NCBI GenBank assembly: GCA_037178625.1
Contig: CM074145.1
Location: 434,001 to 498,000, forward strand
Length of the DNA: 64,000 nucleotides
Direction: 5' to 3'
Source: Skeletonema tropicum
Taxonomy: Eukaryota > Bacillariophyta > Thalassiosirophyceae > Thalassiosirales > Thalassiosiraceae
Below are positions 1-10,381 of the stretch, piece after piece; position 1 is the stretch's first letter, and each line of letters opens with the position of its first letter. Position numbers and translations under genes: made by a program. The notes beneath the pieces were generated by a model. The model was not told the DNA's origin, did not search any database, and saw nothing but the letters and a program-made list of their open reading frames with translations.

Positions 1-47
1 ATGTGTAGGTTGAGTTTCCTGTATGTGATAGCTTTGGCGCAGCAATA

Positions 48-1412
48 CTATTCAGGTAGCTCAAACACAATGCGTAGATACTCATGATTGATAATGGCTG
101 GCTCCAAACCCGCCTCTTCAAAATGAACTTCAAACTTGCCATTATTGTAACCTCGGGTATCTCCAACCTTGCCATTGAGATGCGCTCTTTCTGGCAGCCC
201 ATGGCACATAACTGGCGTTCCTGGTCCAGGGAAAACGTGTGTTATTGGAAGAGACAACGTTACCATGTTCTCTTCTTGCATACTACTTGATCCACCAGCT
301 GCTTCCACTACTGGACCTCTCACGACGCAAGTCATCCCATCATTCTCGTATCGTAGAGCATGAAACCACTGTCTTCTTGAGTCGACGAACACTCGGCGTT
401 GCTTGACATCTTTTAAGGCAGATGCAGCACTAAGTGTGCAATTGTGAGTGGGTCCATGTACTTGACGACTTACAGCAGTCAACTTCATCAGCAGCCTCTC
501 TGCTGCAACTCCTTGGTTCGAACAGTACAGTGCATGAGCAAGTAGCTCACCTCTTCTAATTGTGATGGGGTGCTGCTCTCCAAGCTTTTCAAGCCAGTAT
601 TTGTACTGCCGTTGACTAAATTCCAGATTGTTTCCTTCATCGGTCGAAATTTCTTCACCGTTGAATCTTGCCTCTATCTTGGCGATGTTTTTCTTAGCTG
701 ATAATATATTGATTTCGTCTCCAATCAATGTGAAGAGATATAAAGCACTGCCAAAATATTCCAAAGCTTCTTGTAGGCTCTCTTCGGTCCCAGAGTTCAT
801 GTGGAAGAGCCCAATAACGTACTTAACGACAGCTTCCATTTTCATGAACTCTCCGCTCCATTCTTGTTGGGAGTGATGTCTTTTCAACTCATCAATGAGA
901 GAATCCATTTTGTAGCACATCTGGTCTCCTTCGGCTCTATCGGCATCTTGTTCTGCGTCAAGTACACGTATCCTGTGTATGAGAGCACGCAGATGCAACA
1001 TATGATCATGTGAGAACTCCCTTTCAACAAATGAAACGCGAGCTCGTTCAAGATGATATCGCAGATTTGCCTGGTATTCTTGCTTACAGTTGGGGCATTC
1101 TTGGAACGCAGTCCCAATATTTCCCATGCTCTGGTAACAGTTTCTGCCATCGATCTCTGCATAATGGATGATACAGGATAGGTGGGCGAAACCGGAGCTG
1201 CCGCGACATGAACAGTTCCTCACAAGTGGCATGCCCGACGGATCCGGTCCTTCCCCGAGGCATAGCCAGCAGGAGGATGATGGCATGCTGTTACCTTTTG
1301 CGTGAGCCTGGGTAGGTTCAATCTCCATCATGTCTGTTATGATTTGAATGTGAGTGTGCTTTCTTCGGTGCCTCTTATTGCAGTTGTGCAGGGCTTCATT
1401 TTCTCTGTTCAT
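48..1412 (-). CDS. RING-CH zinc finger protein with helical repeat region
   Basis: A 454-residue protein. Near the N-terminus (about residues 47-110) it has a complete RING-CH (RINGv, C4HC3) finger: CWLC, then CSC, then seven residues, HLSC and finally CPNC, in canonical spacing. RING-CH fingers bind E2 enzymes, so a ubiquitin-ligase role is inferred. The middle (about 130-370) is helical and resembles the degenerate tetratricopeptide stretches that follow such fingers in stramenopile proteins. The C-terminus contains a LNGKVGD...GKFEVHFE segment, a small beta-rich module. No membrane segment is visible, unlike MARCH-type ligases, so a soluble protein is likely. The ATG chosen is the first in frame. 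An alternative lies at the MPSSSCW methionine just before the finger. The assignment of the finger is firm; the substrate is unknown. Confidence 0.85.
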   Translation of the reverse strand: MNRENEALHNCNKRHRRKHTHIQIITDMMEIEPTQAHAKGNSMPSSSCWLCLGEGPDPSGMPLVRNCSCRGSSGFAHLSCIIHYAEIDGRNCYQSMGNIGTAFQECPNCKQEYQANLRYHLERARVSFVEREFSHDHMLHLRALIHRIRVLDAEQDADRAEGDQMCYKMDSLIDELKRHHSQQEWSGEFMKMEAVVKYVIGLFHMNSGTEESLQEALEYFGSALYLFTLIGDEINILSAKKNIAKIEARFNGEEISTDEGNNLEFSQRQYKYWLEKLGEQHPITIRRGELLAHALYCSNQGVAAERLLMKLTAVSRQVHGPTHNCTLSAASALKDVKQRRVFVDSRRQWFHALRYENDGMTCVVRGPVVEAAGGSSSMQEENMVTLSLPITHVFPGPGTPVMCHGLPERAHLNGKVGDTRGYNNGKFEVHFEEAGLEPAIINHEYLRIVFELPE

Positions 1413-1498
1413 TTGGCCCTTTTTCAGTTTGAATTGATTCTTCTCGATTCGTTGAGAACAATCACCCGCCGAGTCGTTTTAATGTTGTTGGAATGATC

Positions 1499-1590
1499 GT
1501 GATCTCTCGAAAGGTTTGTAGGCCCTTTAGTGACCAAAAGTGCTGATCTCTCGAAAGAATTCTGGGCCCTTTAGTGTCAAAAATTGCCGA
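1499..1590. repeat. Imperfect tandem duplication, about 46 bp unit
   Basis: The unit beginning GATCTCTCGAAAG and continuing through GGCCCTTTAGTG is present twice in direct tandem, with a few substitutions and indels. It is non-coding. Confidence 0.7.
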
Positions 1591-1779
1591 TGACGAGAAC
1601 TCTTCAAAATGTTGTCTCGTAATAGCCTTCTCCTGGCCTTCTTTGGGAAGCTCATTACGAAAGAGGACAAGAAACGTACCTGCGAACCCGGACTGTGACA
1701 TTCCATGATGCAACATTCATTGTTACCGTCTCGTCACTGTCCTGATACATGTACCTATCCTAAATAAATAGATTATTTT

Positions 1780-1925
1780 ATTCACTAATAGATAGATTAT
1801 TTTATTAAATAAATAAATACAGATAGATTATTTTATTCACTACTCCCTAGACACCTGTGTCAGTAGAGAAAGAAGAATTTAAACCTGGAGGGGCTCGGGC
1901 TGGTCCCGAAGAAGCCTGTGTAGCC
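1780..1925 (-). repeat. Dispersed palindrome-bearing repeat, copy 1
   Basis: An AT-rich block is followed by GACACCTGTGTC, then AGTAGAGAAAGAAGAATTT, then an AAACCTGGAGGGGCTCGGG block and a CGGG/CCCG stem-loop. The same order is found inverted at about 11069-11180 and again at about 38391-38500. The central 12-mer is palindromic or near-palindromic in all three copies although its bases differ. Confidence 0.75.
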
Positions 1926-1989
1926 TGCCGGGAACTAACTGGTCGACAAAGTTAATCAGATTAGATATCTACGATACTAAAAGGGACCT

Positions 1990-2126
1990 GCTTCGGTACA
2001 ACTGTACGGTCTTTTCTATTGCTGAATGGCTCTCCAGACAGCAAGACGGGAAACTTCCCGTAGGAGTCAAGGACTCCTCTTAAACGCCGAAGCATCTGTA
2101 ACCAGGTGAGAGTCCCTATCCTGGTT
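1990..2126 (+). ncRNA. Candidate structured RNA (cloverleaf-like set of perfect stems)
   Basis: GCTTCGG at 1990-1996 is complementary to CCGAAGC at 2087-2093. Between them lie GTACA/TGTAC (1996-2000/2003-2007), ACGGGAA/TTCCCGT (2046-2052/2055-2061) and AGGAGTC/GACTCCT (2062-2068/2072-2078). AACCAGG/CCTGGTT (2100-2106/2120-2126) follows directly. Together these make a closed multibranch fold of about 104 nt plus one more hairpin. I could not match it to a known RNA class, and it may simply be an inverted-repeat-rich element. The strand is arbitrary because the stems are symmetric. Confidence 0.3.
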
Positions 2127-2986
2127 CATGGTTCACGGGCTACTTTCCTCTTCGATTCAGGTTTTATTTAATATAACCTATGTACGACAGCTCTGTGTTT
2201 GCTGCTCGCACTTGAAGAAGATTGAGTAGTACTCTCTAGAGAGCCATCTTCTTTCATTGCTTCAAATCTGTATCTGTATATCGAGCTGTAGCACCTGCTT
2301 GTGATGTAGCTAGGGCTGGCTGTTGCTGCAGTACTTTAGCTTTAGCTTTGGTTTTAGACATGATAGATTTGGTGGTGTCAACCTAGTTACTTACATACCC
2401 AAATAAATTTAAATGACTTGAGTTTGATCATTACTATGAGAGCTGTTTAGATAGCTACTGAGGCTGAGGCAGTTCAAAGTCTAAGTCAAAGTCAAGACCT
2501 GATCCCTCTCAGATTCTTTTGCCTTTAATTTGAACATTTGTTGCACGTCATATTCAATACTGCACATTTTATATACATGGTATGGTAGCCCAAGCAAACT
2601 CATTTGCTTCATCATTGTCTCCCCGACCCCTTTCTTAAAAAATGCATTTCAATCAATTTCAAATTTCAATGCAAGCTAACAAGTCAATTAGAGGCACACT
2701 TTCTTGAAGATAAGAAAATTGAAGATGCACAGTAAGAATGTAAGCCAAAAGTACAAGTAAGTAAGTACGTATCTACATAAAGTATCTTTCACATCAACAT
2801 CACCATCAAAACAGTGGAGCATGAAAAATGGAGCTCGCTTCCAGCATAAGTAGCAGCAGTTCTTTGGTAGAATCATACATGTTGGCTGCCTCTACTTATC
2901 TATCATTGAAATCTCATTGATCGCCTTTGTGTAGATCGATTGCTGCGCCCCTTCAACAACACCTGAAAAGATAATCCATCACAACG

Positions 2987-5197
2987 ATGCCGCCAAAGTT
3001 CGAACGCAAGCTCAATCAACACGGTGTCAAAGGTGCCTACTACGGCGGAACTTGGGTCGACATCGAAGACTGCGCCGGAACCTACCAACCCGACCCCTCC
3101 AAATGTTCCTCCTGTCCCACCCACACCACCTGTCCCCGTTCCCAATCACTCAACGCCTCCACAGCGCCCCCAAACTCCATCTACGACGTCATCATCATCG
3201 GAGCAGGCTGCATCGGAACCTCCATCGCACGAGAACTCTCACGGTACAAGCTCCACACCCTCCTAGTCGAATCTGCCGATGATGTCTCCCAGGGTGCCAC
3301 CAAGGGAAACTCCGGTATAGTTCACGCGGGCTATGATGACAAGCCTGGATCGGTACGAGCGAAATTTTGTTGGCCGGGGAATCAAATGTTTCCTCAGCTT
3401 GATCGAGAGTTGAGATTTGGGTATCAGAAGAATGGATCGTTGGTGGTGGCGACGAGTACGAAGGAGATGGAAGTGTTGGATGACCTATTGGCTCGTGGGA
3501 AAATTAATGGTGTGCAGAACTTGCGCATCATTGACAAGAATGAGTTGTTTGAAATGGAACCTGCCTTGAATCCAGATTGTATTGCAGCATTATATGCACC
3601 TGATGCTGGCAATGTGATCCCATATGAATTTGCAATTGCCCTTGCGGAGAATGCGGTTGATAATGGAGTAGAGTTGCGTATTCGAAGGGAGGTTACAGCT
3701 ATTGCCAAGAAGGAGGAGGATGGGTGTTTTGAGGTGGATATGCGACATTGGGAGCCAAAGGAGTATGTGGATGTGAGGAAGAAGATGGGAAAGTCCATTG
3801 ATGGTAGTGAGAGTAAGGAAATATCACTTGTTTCACTTGTGATGAGATTGTGCATCTCGTTTCCTGCATCGATTGCGGTAATGGAGGGATTGATCCGATT
3901 TGGATTGTTGGAACCAACTTCCAGGGATGATATCAAGATGGTCATGACGATTGTTGCCTTTATCTCTACTGCTCTTGTTCTATTTCTACCCGGCGGTGGT
4001 GGAAAAGGTCGTCGTGGTTCTTCGGTATTGAAAGATATTATTGCCAAGTGTCCTCCACCAGTGGGAACTGGAGATGATGGGAAAGTATCATTGAAAGACA
4101 TGTTTCAGGGTGGAAGTGGGTCAAAGACCGTTCAACACGGTGTTACTGTTGGACTTGAAAAAGTCAAGGCCAAGTATGTTATCAACTGTGCAGGGAGTTA
4201 CAGTGATCAGATTGCACGTATGATTGGTGACGATAGCTTTTACATCAAGCCGAGGTTGGGCGATTACATTCTCCTGAATCGGAACCAAGGGCATTTGGCC
4301 CATTCCACAATCTTTCCTTGTCCCGATCCAGTATTGGGCAAGGGTGTGCTGGTGCAGCAGACTTTGTGGGGAAATTTGATCTTGGGTCCTACTGCAAGAG
4401 ATATGCATAATGCAGAGACGAGGGATATGTCCAATGAGAGTATTCAAGAGTACATCTTGAGCAAGTGCAAACAACTCTGCCCTTACTTTGATGCAAAAGA
4501 AGCAATTCAGTGAGTTCATCTGTCGAAACATGCTACTGTGGTATTTGTTTTGTATTGTGTCTGGTTTTGTCTAACCTTCTATTACAGCGGATTTTGTGGT
4601 GCGAGATCCAAATCATCCCGGGGTGATTGGATCATTGAACCGTCTTCAAAAGATGCTAACTTCATTCACGTAGCAGGTATCGACTCGCCAGGGTTGGCCG
4701 GGTCTCCAGCTATTTCCGTCTTCGTTGTGGAGTTATTGCAAAAGGCTGGACTTAAGATGCCACCCAACGTAAACTTCAATCCCAACAGAGCTCCCATCAT
4801 CACTCCAAAGGTTGGACTTCGTGGTTTAAAGATGGGCCCACCTGGGAAAAATGATAGTGATGGAAAAGATGAAGCAGCAATGGCGAAAAATGTCGTTTGC
4901 AAGTGTGAGAAAGTGACTGAGCTGGAAGTAGTTCGGGCTCTCAGACGAAGTTTGCCGATTGACTCGACGCAGGGGATCCGGAAGAGGACTAGGGCCGGGA
5001 TGGGCCATTGTCAGGGCGATGCCGAGAACTATGACTGTGAGTGTCGAGTGAGGGCAATCATTAGTCGAGAGAATGGTGTGAGTGTAGAGGAGGTAGGTGG
5101 AAGACCCTGGCCGGCAACGTCAACTCTGACACAGAGGTGGGTCTATAAGGATGAGGTGCAAAAGGAAGGACTTGAGAAAAGAATGAACAACAGTTGA
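2987..5197 (+). CDS. FAD-dependent oxidoreductase (GlpA/L-2-hydroxyglutarate dehydrogenase-like) with BFD-type [2Fe-2S] domain
   Basis: Two exons, 2987-4509 and 4588-5197, separated by a 78-bp GTGAGT...TTACAG intron, give 710 residues. Splicing restores a continuous AIHGFCGAR segment across the junction. A Rossmann FAD motif (GAGCIG) lies near residue 72 and a DAO-type fold follows (GNSGIVHAGYD near 107; the C-terminal FAD closure near VAGIDSPGLAGSPA). Residues about 620-690 form a BFD-like domain: CKC, then GMGHCQG and a later Cys pair, expected to hold a [2Fe-2S] cluster. This architecture is typical of type III glycerol-3-phosphate dehydrogenase-like proteins, but the substrate is not certain. 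An unusual insertion at about residues 280-335 carries two hydrophobic stretches. It could be a membrane anchor or an in-frame retained intron. The CDS is on the strand opposite to, and only 42 bp from, the 3' end of the next gene. Confidence 0.85.
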
Positions 5198-5239
5198 TTA
5201 GGTGGTTTATTTATTTGAGAGAAGCTATGTAAACGATTA

Positions 5240-8200
5240 TTAGTAATGGGTGTTATTTGAATTGTGAGAAATTGCAGATAAATCGTGTTGAAGTGTTGAA
5301 AATACTGCAGCGATGTCGCTCTGCCGACTCCTTGCCTTTTTGCTCGCTGTGTTATGATCAGTTTGCTGGGCTGACTCTTCTATCAACGCAAAGAGGTCGT
5401 TTGTGATCTCATTCCACCAAGTCAGGCCGATGTCTGCTTCACCGTGAAAAGAGAGATCCCTCCTTACGGAGCGAGAAAGTATATTGAACTTGATCAAGTC
5501 TTGTGAGGAATTCTTCGCTTTGGCGTTGAAACAACCAAATGAGCTGATGATGCACTGTTTGGCACAAGAAGAAAATGAATTGTAGAGTTGTTTCAGTAAC
5601 TCCTTATCCTGTACATTGTTCTGTTGATTCGGCATGAGGTGTGTAGCACTTGCATTAACGTGTAAGCCAGCAGAAACCATGATCAGAGTTGATTGAGTGA
5701 GACTGCACTGTCCAAAAATCTTCCATAGCTCCGCCAAAGCATCTGACGAGTAGCCGCTCAGGCCCGGCTGACTTGGATGAGCAAAGAATGTGGAAGGAGG
5801 CGTCAAAAGAAAAACTTTTTCGATGCATTTGCGATACACATCCCACTTCCTCGTCTTCGAGGGAGATGGTTTGGTGAGAAATTGCTCCGATTCTTGCTTG
5901 AAGAGGTCGGTAAAAATCGTAGCCACCAAATCAGGTGGTAGACGATGATCGGGTTGCCCCTTTCCTTTTCCTCCATCAAATCCTTGATATCTTAATGCAC
6001 GATTCATCACTTTGATGTGAAGCCGTCGAAGCAATGGAGTAACCAACTCTTCCATCAACTGTTCTATTGATCTCGTTTGCTCTGTGATCATTAGTTGTAA
6101 AGTGGATGTCAAGTATCGAATCCAGAGCGACCTTACAGTTTTATCGAAAGCGTCTGGTTTGTTCCTTCCAGGAGCTAAAACAGAGCCCAAAGCTTGAATG
6201 TAGCGATCAAACAGTACGTTTGAGACAAAATTGCACCAAGACTCTTCCACATCATCACAAACTGTTGTTATTGAGCAGGTGTACTTGATCAGAGCACTAG
6301 CCAACACGTTGAAAGAGGGGATCAATACCATTCGTCCTTCAACATGATTACTTTCAATGATATCATAGGAAATATAGTTCATAGAGGTGTCCAACGTTTG
6401 CCAGTGTCCGTCTTTATTGAGTTTCTTCATGCCCCTTCCCCACACGTTGTTGTACAACTTATCCATTTGAGTTGCTGCTTGCTCCCACATGCAAGTGTTG
6501 TTTAGCATCTGTGGCAAATCATATCTGTTTTCAGATGCATTATCTACGCCAAAGAGATAATAACTAAGAGAAAATGACAACAGCTCCACTGCCCATCCAA
6601 CGTGGGTGCACTCAGAAATTAGGTCTTCTTCTGCGAGCACACTCAACACCGAACCGAGTATAGTAACAAGAGATAATACATCTTGGCCGATTTGGTTTCC
6701 AGCAGTGGAGGAGGAAGAATGACTTCTCTCTGCGAGGAATAATGAGCATTGCAGCGCCAAGGGCAGAATGTATTCTTGGCACAAGCTCAGGTCAAACACT
6801 CGACTTGTCATACTGCGTGAAGAAATTCCATGTGCGGTACCATCGATATCATCCCAGAATTTACTGAACTGTCGCTGTTGAAGAAGCGCGTAGAAATGAG
6901 GCTGCTTCGAAGAGTTCCGAGAAGCCTTCTGCTTGTGTTTTTCTCCTTTTCCGCAGAGTAGAATGAAGAATTGCGTTGCGTATAAAGTGATGCGTGCTCG
7001 GAGGTGAGGTGATTTGACTAGATGAAGAAGCTTTGATGCACGTGAAGTCCAAGATTTACTGGTGTCATCTTCCATGCTTTCCTTCCTCACATTGCCCGAA
7101 TCAAAAGATTGAAAAGACTGACATACTTCTTCAAGGATAAATCGATACCGATCAGATACGGAATGAGGGCAAAGCCAATCCGAAAAATCCGACGCCACTT
7201 GAAGTACAATATCCAAAGACTCCGCAGGCGATGGAGTCACAAGGCGTAACGGAAATGATTTATTCTGGTGCTCCATGTCATCATCTGCAGCTAGACGCAA
7301 GATCAAATCAAACAAGTCCCTTGTTAGCTCCATCGCATTTGGGAGGGGTGCTGTAATTGAATTCATCAAATCATCGTCACCATGGCGATTTGATGATGGA
7401 TAAGGAGCGCAGCCGCGGAACAAACTAACACCGGAAGATTTGATGAGTGATTGATTTGCTGCTACATCATTTCCTTCCAATGCATTCCTTATGCACACGC
7501 TTAATCCGACTTCTGTCACAATAGGTGCAGGTGGCAATGTCACTACGTCCTTGTCCAATGAAGGCAACAGGAACGATGACCGAAGAATGGCCTCCGATGA
7601 AGACATATCCTCATCATCATGCGACAAGAAACCAAGTTGGGAAGGCACCGGAGATACTCGGAGCTGATGGATACTATCCTCCCATCCAGGTGACTTTAGC
7701 CCAGCAAGGAACGAAACCAACACTGCTCTTCCTCTTCTCAACATCATTGGAGTTTCCTTCCCTCCAGAATCAGTCAATAGCCTGATCCATACCGATGGAT
7801 CTGACGGTTGTAGTAATGTATTCAGTAGGCACTCCAAATAAGACTCTGCCCCATCTAGTGGAAACTTCGTTTGGTTGTTGCTATCGTTGTTGTTCTGCAG
7901 CATGTGCACAAGGATACTAAGCCTCCGTTCCATAGTTTCTCGCACTTCTTCGTTTGTATCTGGTGAAGAGAATGCAATTGCCATTCGATAGGCATCCTCG
8001 AGTTCGGTTGTTTCACCTTCTATAATTAGAGCATCGTTGGATATTTCCGATTTGAACACTTGTTGTAGATTGTTCCTTTGAAACGAGGGTGACTTTTTCT
8101 CCTCTTTCGGTGAAGAGAACTTGGATGAGGATGAAACATCATCTTCGGCTTGGAATAAATACTTTCGACATTGTTTTTTCTCTGGCTCTGCCGAGTTCAA

Positions 8201-9667
8201 GATACGTTTGACATGATCTCGAGTCACGCTAGCTAACGGAGAAGAAGCGAACGAATTATCCACCAATGATGTTGTAGATTTGGACTGGAGAGGACTACAG
8301 TACCGATGCTGCTGGCCCTGCTCATTACCTCCACCACAATGTTCATCCAACAAGTCTACAATGGAATTAATCCTCTCTTGCCACTCTGTCACACTGATCC
8401 CCAAAGGTTTGTTTGTTCTTGTTGCCAACATGGCTGTAATTGATTCTATATCATTGATGAATTCATACCGTGATGGTCCCCAACTACAAGAAGCTGTTGT
8501 ATTTTCTCTGGTGCAATGACTACGTTGTTTCCAATCGTGTAGAAAACGATCTTTAGGGATGCGAGTTGAATTCGTTCTCATTGTTATTAACGCTGTCGCC
8601 GCTGCTGCTCCTGCTTTACTTTCATTTTTGTCACATTGTTCCTTCTTGACAGGTGATGCATACGACGACGACAACGACGACTTGGAAATTCTCATTGTCA
8701 CTTGTATCTCTGAAAGTATCCTATCCAACACTTGCAATATCGGATGAATTACTGTCGACTTTTCTTCTAAAGCAATGTCTGTTACGATATCTGTTACATC
8801 AATTTCATTCTTGTGCGTTTCACTCCGTAGAGAGCTTTGGCAAGTGCCACAATAATTATTGGTATTGGTCGATGATGAGGAAGAGCGTAGTATCTTTGCT
8901 GCATGAGAGGAAAGACGTATGACTACCCTTAGCAATACATTCCACGGTAAAAACTCCTTAGACGAATCACCTTGTCCACGAATAATATTGTCAGTTCTTG
9001 TTGTTACTTCTTCGTTGTGATGTTGTTTTGGCCGCTTGTTCGGTATGGAAATTTCCTGCACATCTGATGCACCAGAGGAGTTTTTCAGATGTAATAGACG
9101 TTCCATTGTGTCAGATAGTGACTTTATCACCATTTCTTCTTGTGCTGTTACCCTATCATTCAAGTAATGTTGCTCTTGTGACGTAGAAGAAATTGTTGCT
9201 GTAGTAATGTTTCCTTCATGGTCGGTGCAAATTGGACAATCATCATTCCTGTTCCTCCGTTCAATAGTACTATTGTGTGTTGTTCCAATCAATTCACCAT
9301 ACGCCGCAGAAGAATTATAATATTCGCTAGGAAGACCCAGTAGTAGTGAGAGTAACGTATTTGATTCTTCACCGTAGGTGAGCATTGGTAGCAGGGAGGA
9401 TATTTCCTGCCATAATTCTTCACTAGTGTCGATAATTTCAATGCCTTCTGCACTATTTGTGATGTTGTTGTTGTTGTTGTTGTTGGCTGTGCTGCTGGAG
9501 CTGACCTCTTCTGGACACAACTGCCTTTTCCTCGATGAAGAATTCATAGGAATAGCATGATTACTTAGTGCAGCATGATGGTGATGCCGCTGTTGCTCGT
9601 CTTGGAGGCATTGTTGCGTCAACTGCAGACGCTTCACCAAGATTTCTTTGCGGTGAAACGAGTTCAT
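5240..9667 (-). CDS. Large protein of unknown function (1475 aa)
   Basis: I do not recognise this family. The frame can be extended upstream only with a GTG codon, so the first ATG (9667, MNSFHRKEIL) is taken as the start. It begins with a basic, possibly coiled segment (residues 1-40) and a poly-Asn/Ser stretch. Ser/Asn-rich linkers up to about residue 560 alternate with short hydrophobic helices. From about 560 to the end the protein is mostly helical and Leu-rich, resembling an alpha-solenoid scaffold. No catalytic motif, membrane helix or signal peptide was seen. The gene is intronless and converges on the FAD oxidoreductase gene with 42 bp between stop codons. Confidence 0.75.
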   Translation of the reverse strand: MNSFHRKEILVKRLQLTQQCLQDEQQRHHHHAALSNHAIPMNSSSRKRQLCPEEVSSSSTANNNNNNNITNSAEGIEIIDTSEELWQEISSLLPMLTYGEESNTLLSLLLGLPSEYYNSSAAYGELIGTTHNSTIERRNRNDDCPICTDHEGNITTATISSTSQEQHYLNDRVTAQEEMVIKSLSDTMERLLHLKNSSGASDVQEISIPNKRPKQHHNEEVTTRTDNIIRGQGDSSKEFLPWNVLLRVVIRLSSHAAKILRSSSSSTNTNNYCGTCQSSLRSETHKNEIDVTDIVTDIALEEKSTVIHPILQVLDRILSEIQVTMRISKSSLSSSYASPVKKEQCDKNESKAGAAAATALITMRTNSTRIPKDRFLHDWKQRSHCTRENTTASCSWGPSRYEFINDIESITAMLATRTNKPLGISVTEWQERINSIVDLLDEHCGGGNEQGQQHRYCSPLQSKSTTSLVDNSFASSPLASVTRDHVKRILNSAEPEKKQCRKYLFQAEDDVSSSSKFSSPKEEKKSPSFQRNNLQQVFKSEISNDALIIEGETTELEDAYRMAIAFSSPDTNEEVRETMERRLSILVHMLQNNNDSNNQTKFPLDGAESYLECLLNTLLQPSDPSVWIRLLTDSGGKETPMMLRRGRAVLVSFLAGLKSPGWEDSIHQLRVSPVPSQLGFLSHDDEDMSSSEAILRSSFLLPSLDKDVVTLPPAPIVTEVGLSVCIRNALEGNDVAANQSLIKSSGVSLFRGCAPYPSSNRHGDDDLMNSITAPLPNAMELTRDLFDLILRLAADDDMEHQNKSFPLRLVTPSPAESLDIVLQVASDFSDWLCPHSVSDRYRFILEEVCQSFQSFDSGNVRKESMEDDTSKSWTSRASKLLHLVKSPHLRARITLYATQFFILLCGKGEKHKQKASRNSSKQPHFYALLQQRQFSKFWDDIDGTAHGISSRSMTSRVFDLSLCQEYILPLALQCSLFLAERSHSSSSTAGNQIGQDVLSLVTILGSVLSVLAEEDLISECTHVGWAVELLSFSLSYYLFGVDNASENRYDLPQMLNNTCMWEQAATQMDKLYNNVWGRGMKKLNKDGHWQTLDTSMNYISYDIIESNHVEGRMVLIPSFNVLASALIKYTCSITTVCDDVEESWCNFVSNVLFDRYIQALGSVLAPGRNKPDAFDKTVRSLWIRYLTSTLQLMITEQTRSIEQLMEELVTPLLRRLHIKVMNRALRYQGFDGGKGKGQPDHRLPPDLVATIFTDLFKQESEQFLTKPSPSKTRKWDVYRKCIEKVFLLTPPSTFFAHPSQPGLSGYSSDALAELWKIFGQCSLTQSTLIMVSAGLHVNASATHLMPNQQNNVQDKELLKQLYNSFSSCAKQCIISSFGCFNAKAKNSSQDLIKFNILSRSVRRDLSFHGEADIGLTWWNEITNDLFALIEESAQQTDHNTASKKARSRQSDIAAVFSTLQHDLSAISHNSNNTHY

Positions 9668-10029
9668 TATTTTATATACTTTGTTTACCACTGGTCACGA
9701 TGTCCAGTTGGTAATAATCATGATGAGGGGAGAAGTGGCTTCCTATGCAATGAATATCAAAGCCACAACATCATATGAGGAGTGTTGCAGTCAGATTGCA
9801 GTCCTTAGGCTGAAAAAGCGCCTCTTGAGCTCATATCAGATCGGCCTGTTTTTAAGTAAGCGCAGGCGCTTAAAAGGCAAAAAGCCACGTAGAAAGCTAG
9901 ACACATCTATGTAGGAATTAGTACTTTTTGGTCTCAGAATCAGCTTGTTTTAAGCGGCGTTACGGCCGGCGCAGTCCCTGCCGTGCCCGTCCGTCGCCTG
10001 CATTCGTCCGGTGTCCAGTAACGCCAGGC

Positions 10030-10219
10030 CACGCTGTAGGCCTCGGAACAGAGATCAATCGAAATTCATCCCAAAATATTTTTTTCGCGAGGGTTTTAAT
10101 TTTGAGGGACGGCGGGATAGAGATCCGTGATTTCTTTCCGCCAAACCATCAACGCGCCATTTATTTATAATTTTTTTGCGACTTTCACTAAGGATCTCAA
10201 AACCGAGGCCTACAGCGTG
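10030..10219. mobile_element. 190-bp MITE, CACGCTGTAG inverted-repeat family
   Basis: The ends are CACGCTGTAGGCCTCGG and its exact reverse complement (17 bp). The element is flanked by a perfect 8-bp direct duplication CGCCAGGC (10022-10029 and 10220-10227). The interior is AT-rich and non-coding. The same terminal sequence with one change bounds the 957-bp element at 34838-35794. An 8-bp target duplication is typical of hAT, P or related cut-and-paste superfamilies. The superfamily cannot be fixed without a transposase. Confidence 0.9.
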
Positions 10220-10381
10220 CGCCAGGCGAGAAGCCAGAAGCCGAGGCCGAGCAAAAATGCAACTTTTGGCGCGCCTCATCTATGTCATATATATATGTTC
10301 TGCATGGGATTGTTCATTCAATCGACTTCAGCTGTGCTACTCTCTCTCTCTCTCTGGAGCGACACTGCAGAGCTACCATCC

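Larger units (their letters stand above)
1413..2986. other. Gene-free interval, repeat-rich
   Basis: No convincing coding sequence. Short open frames here have no recognisable protein features. It contains an imperfect tandem duplication (1499-1590), an AT-rich array of TAGATTATTTTATT-like units (about 1760-1845), a copy of a dispersed palindrome-bearing repeat (about 1846-1925) and a run of strong inverted repeats at 1990-2126. The last part (2200-2986) shows nothing I recognise and should hold the promoter of the downstream oxidoreductase. Confidence 0.6.

Noticed and set aside
1462..1716. 84-residue minus-strand frame upstream of the RING-CH gene
   Set aside because: It overlaps the non-coding tandem duplication and shows no protein features.
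3424..4101. 225-residue minus-strand frame
   Set aside because: It lies wholly inside the FAD oxidoreductase exon, which has clear family motifs on the other strand.
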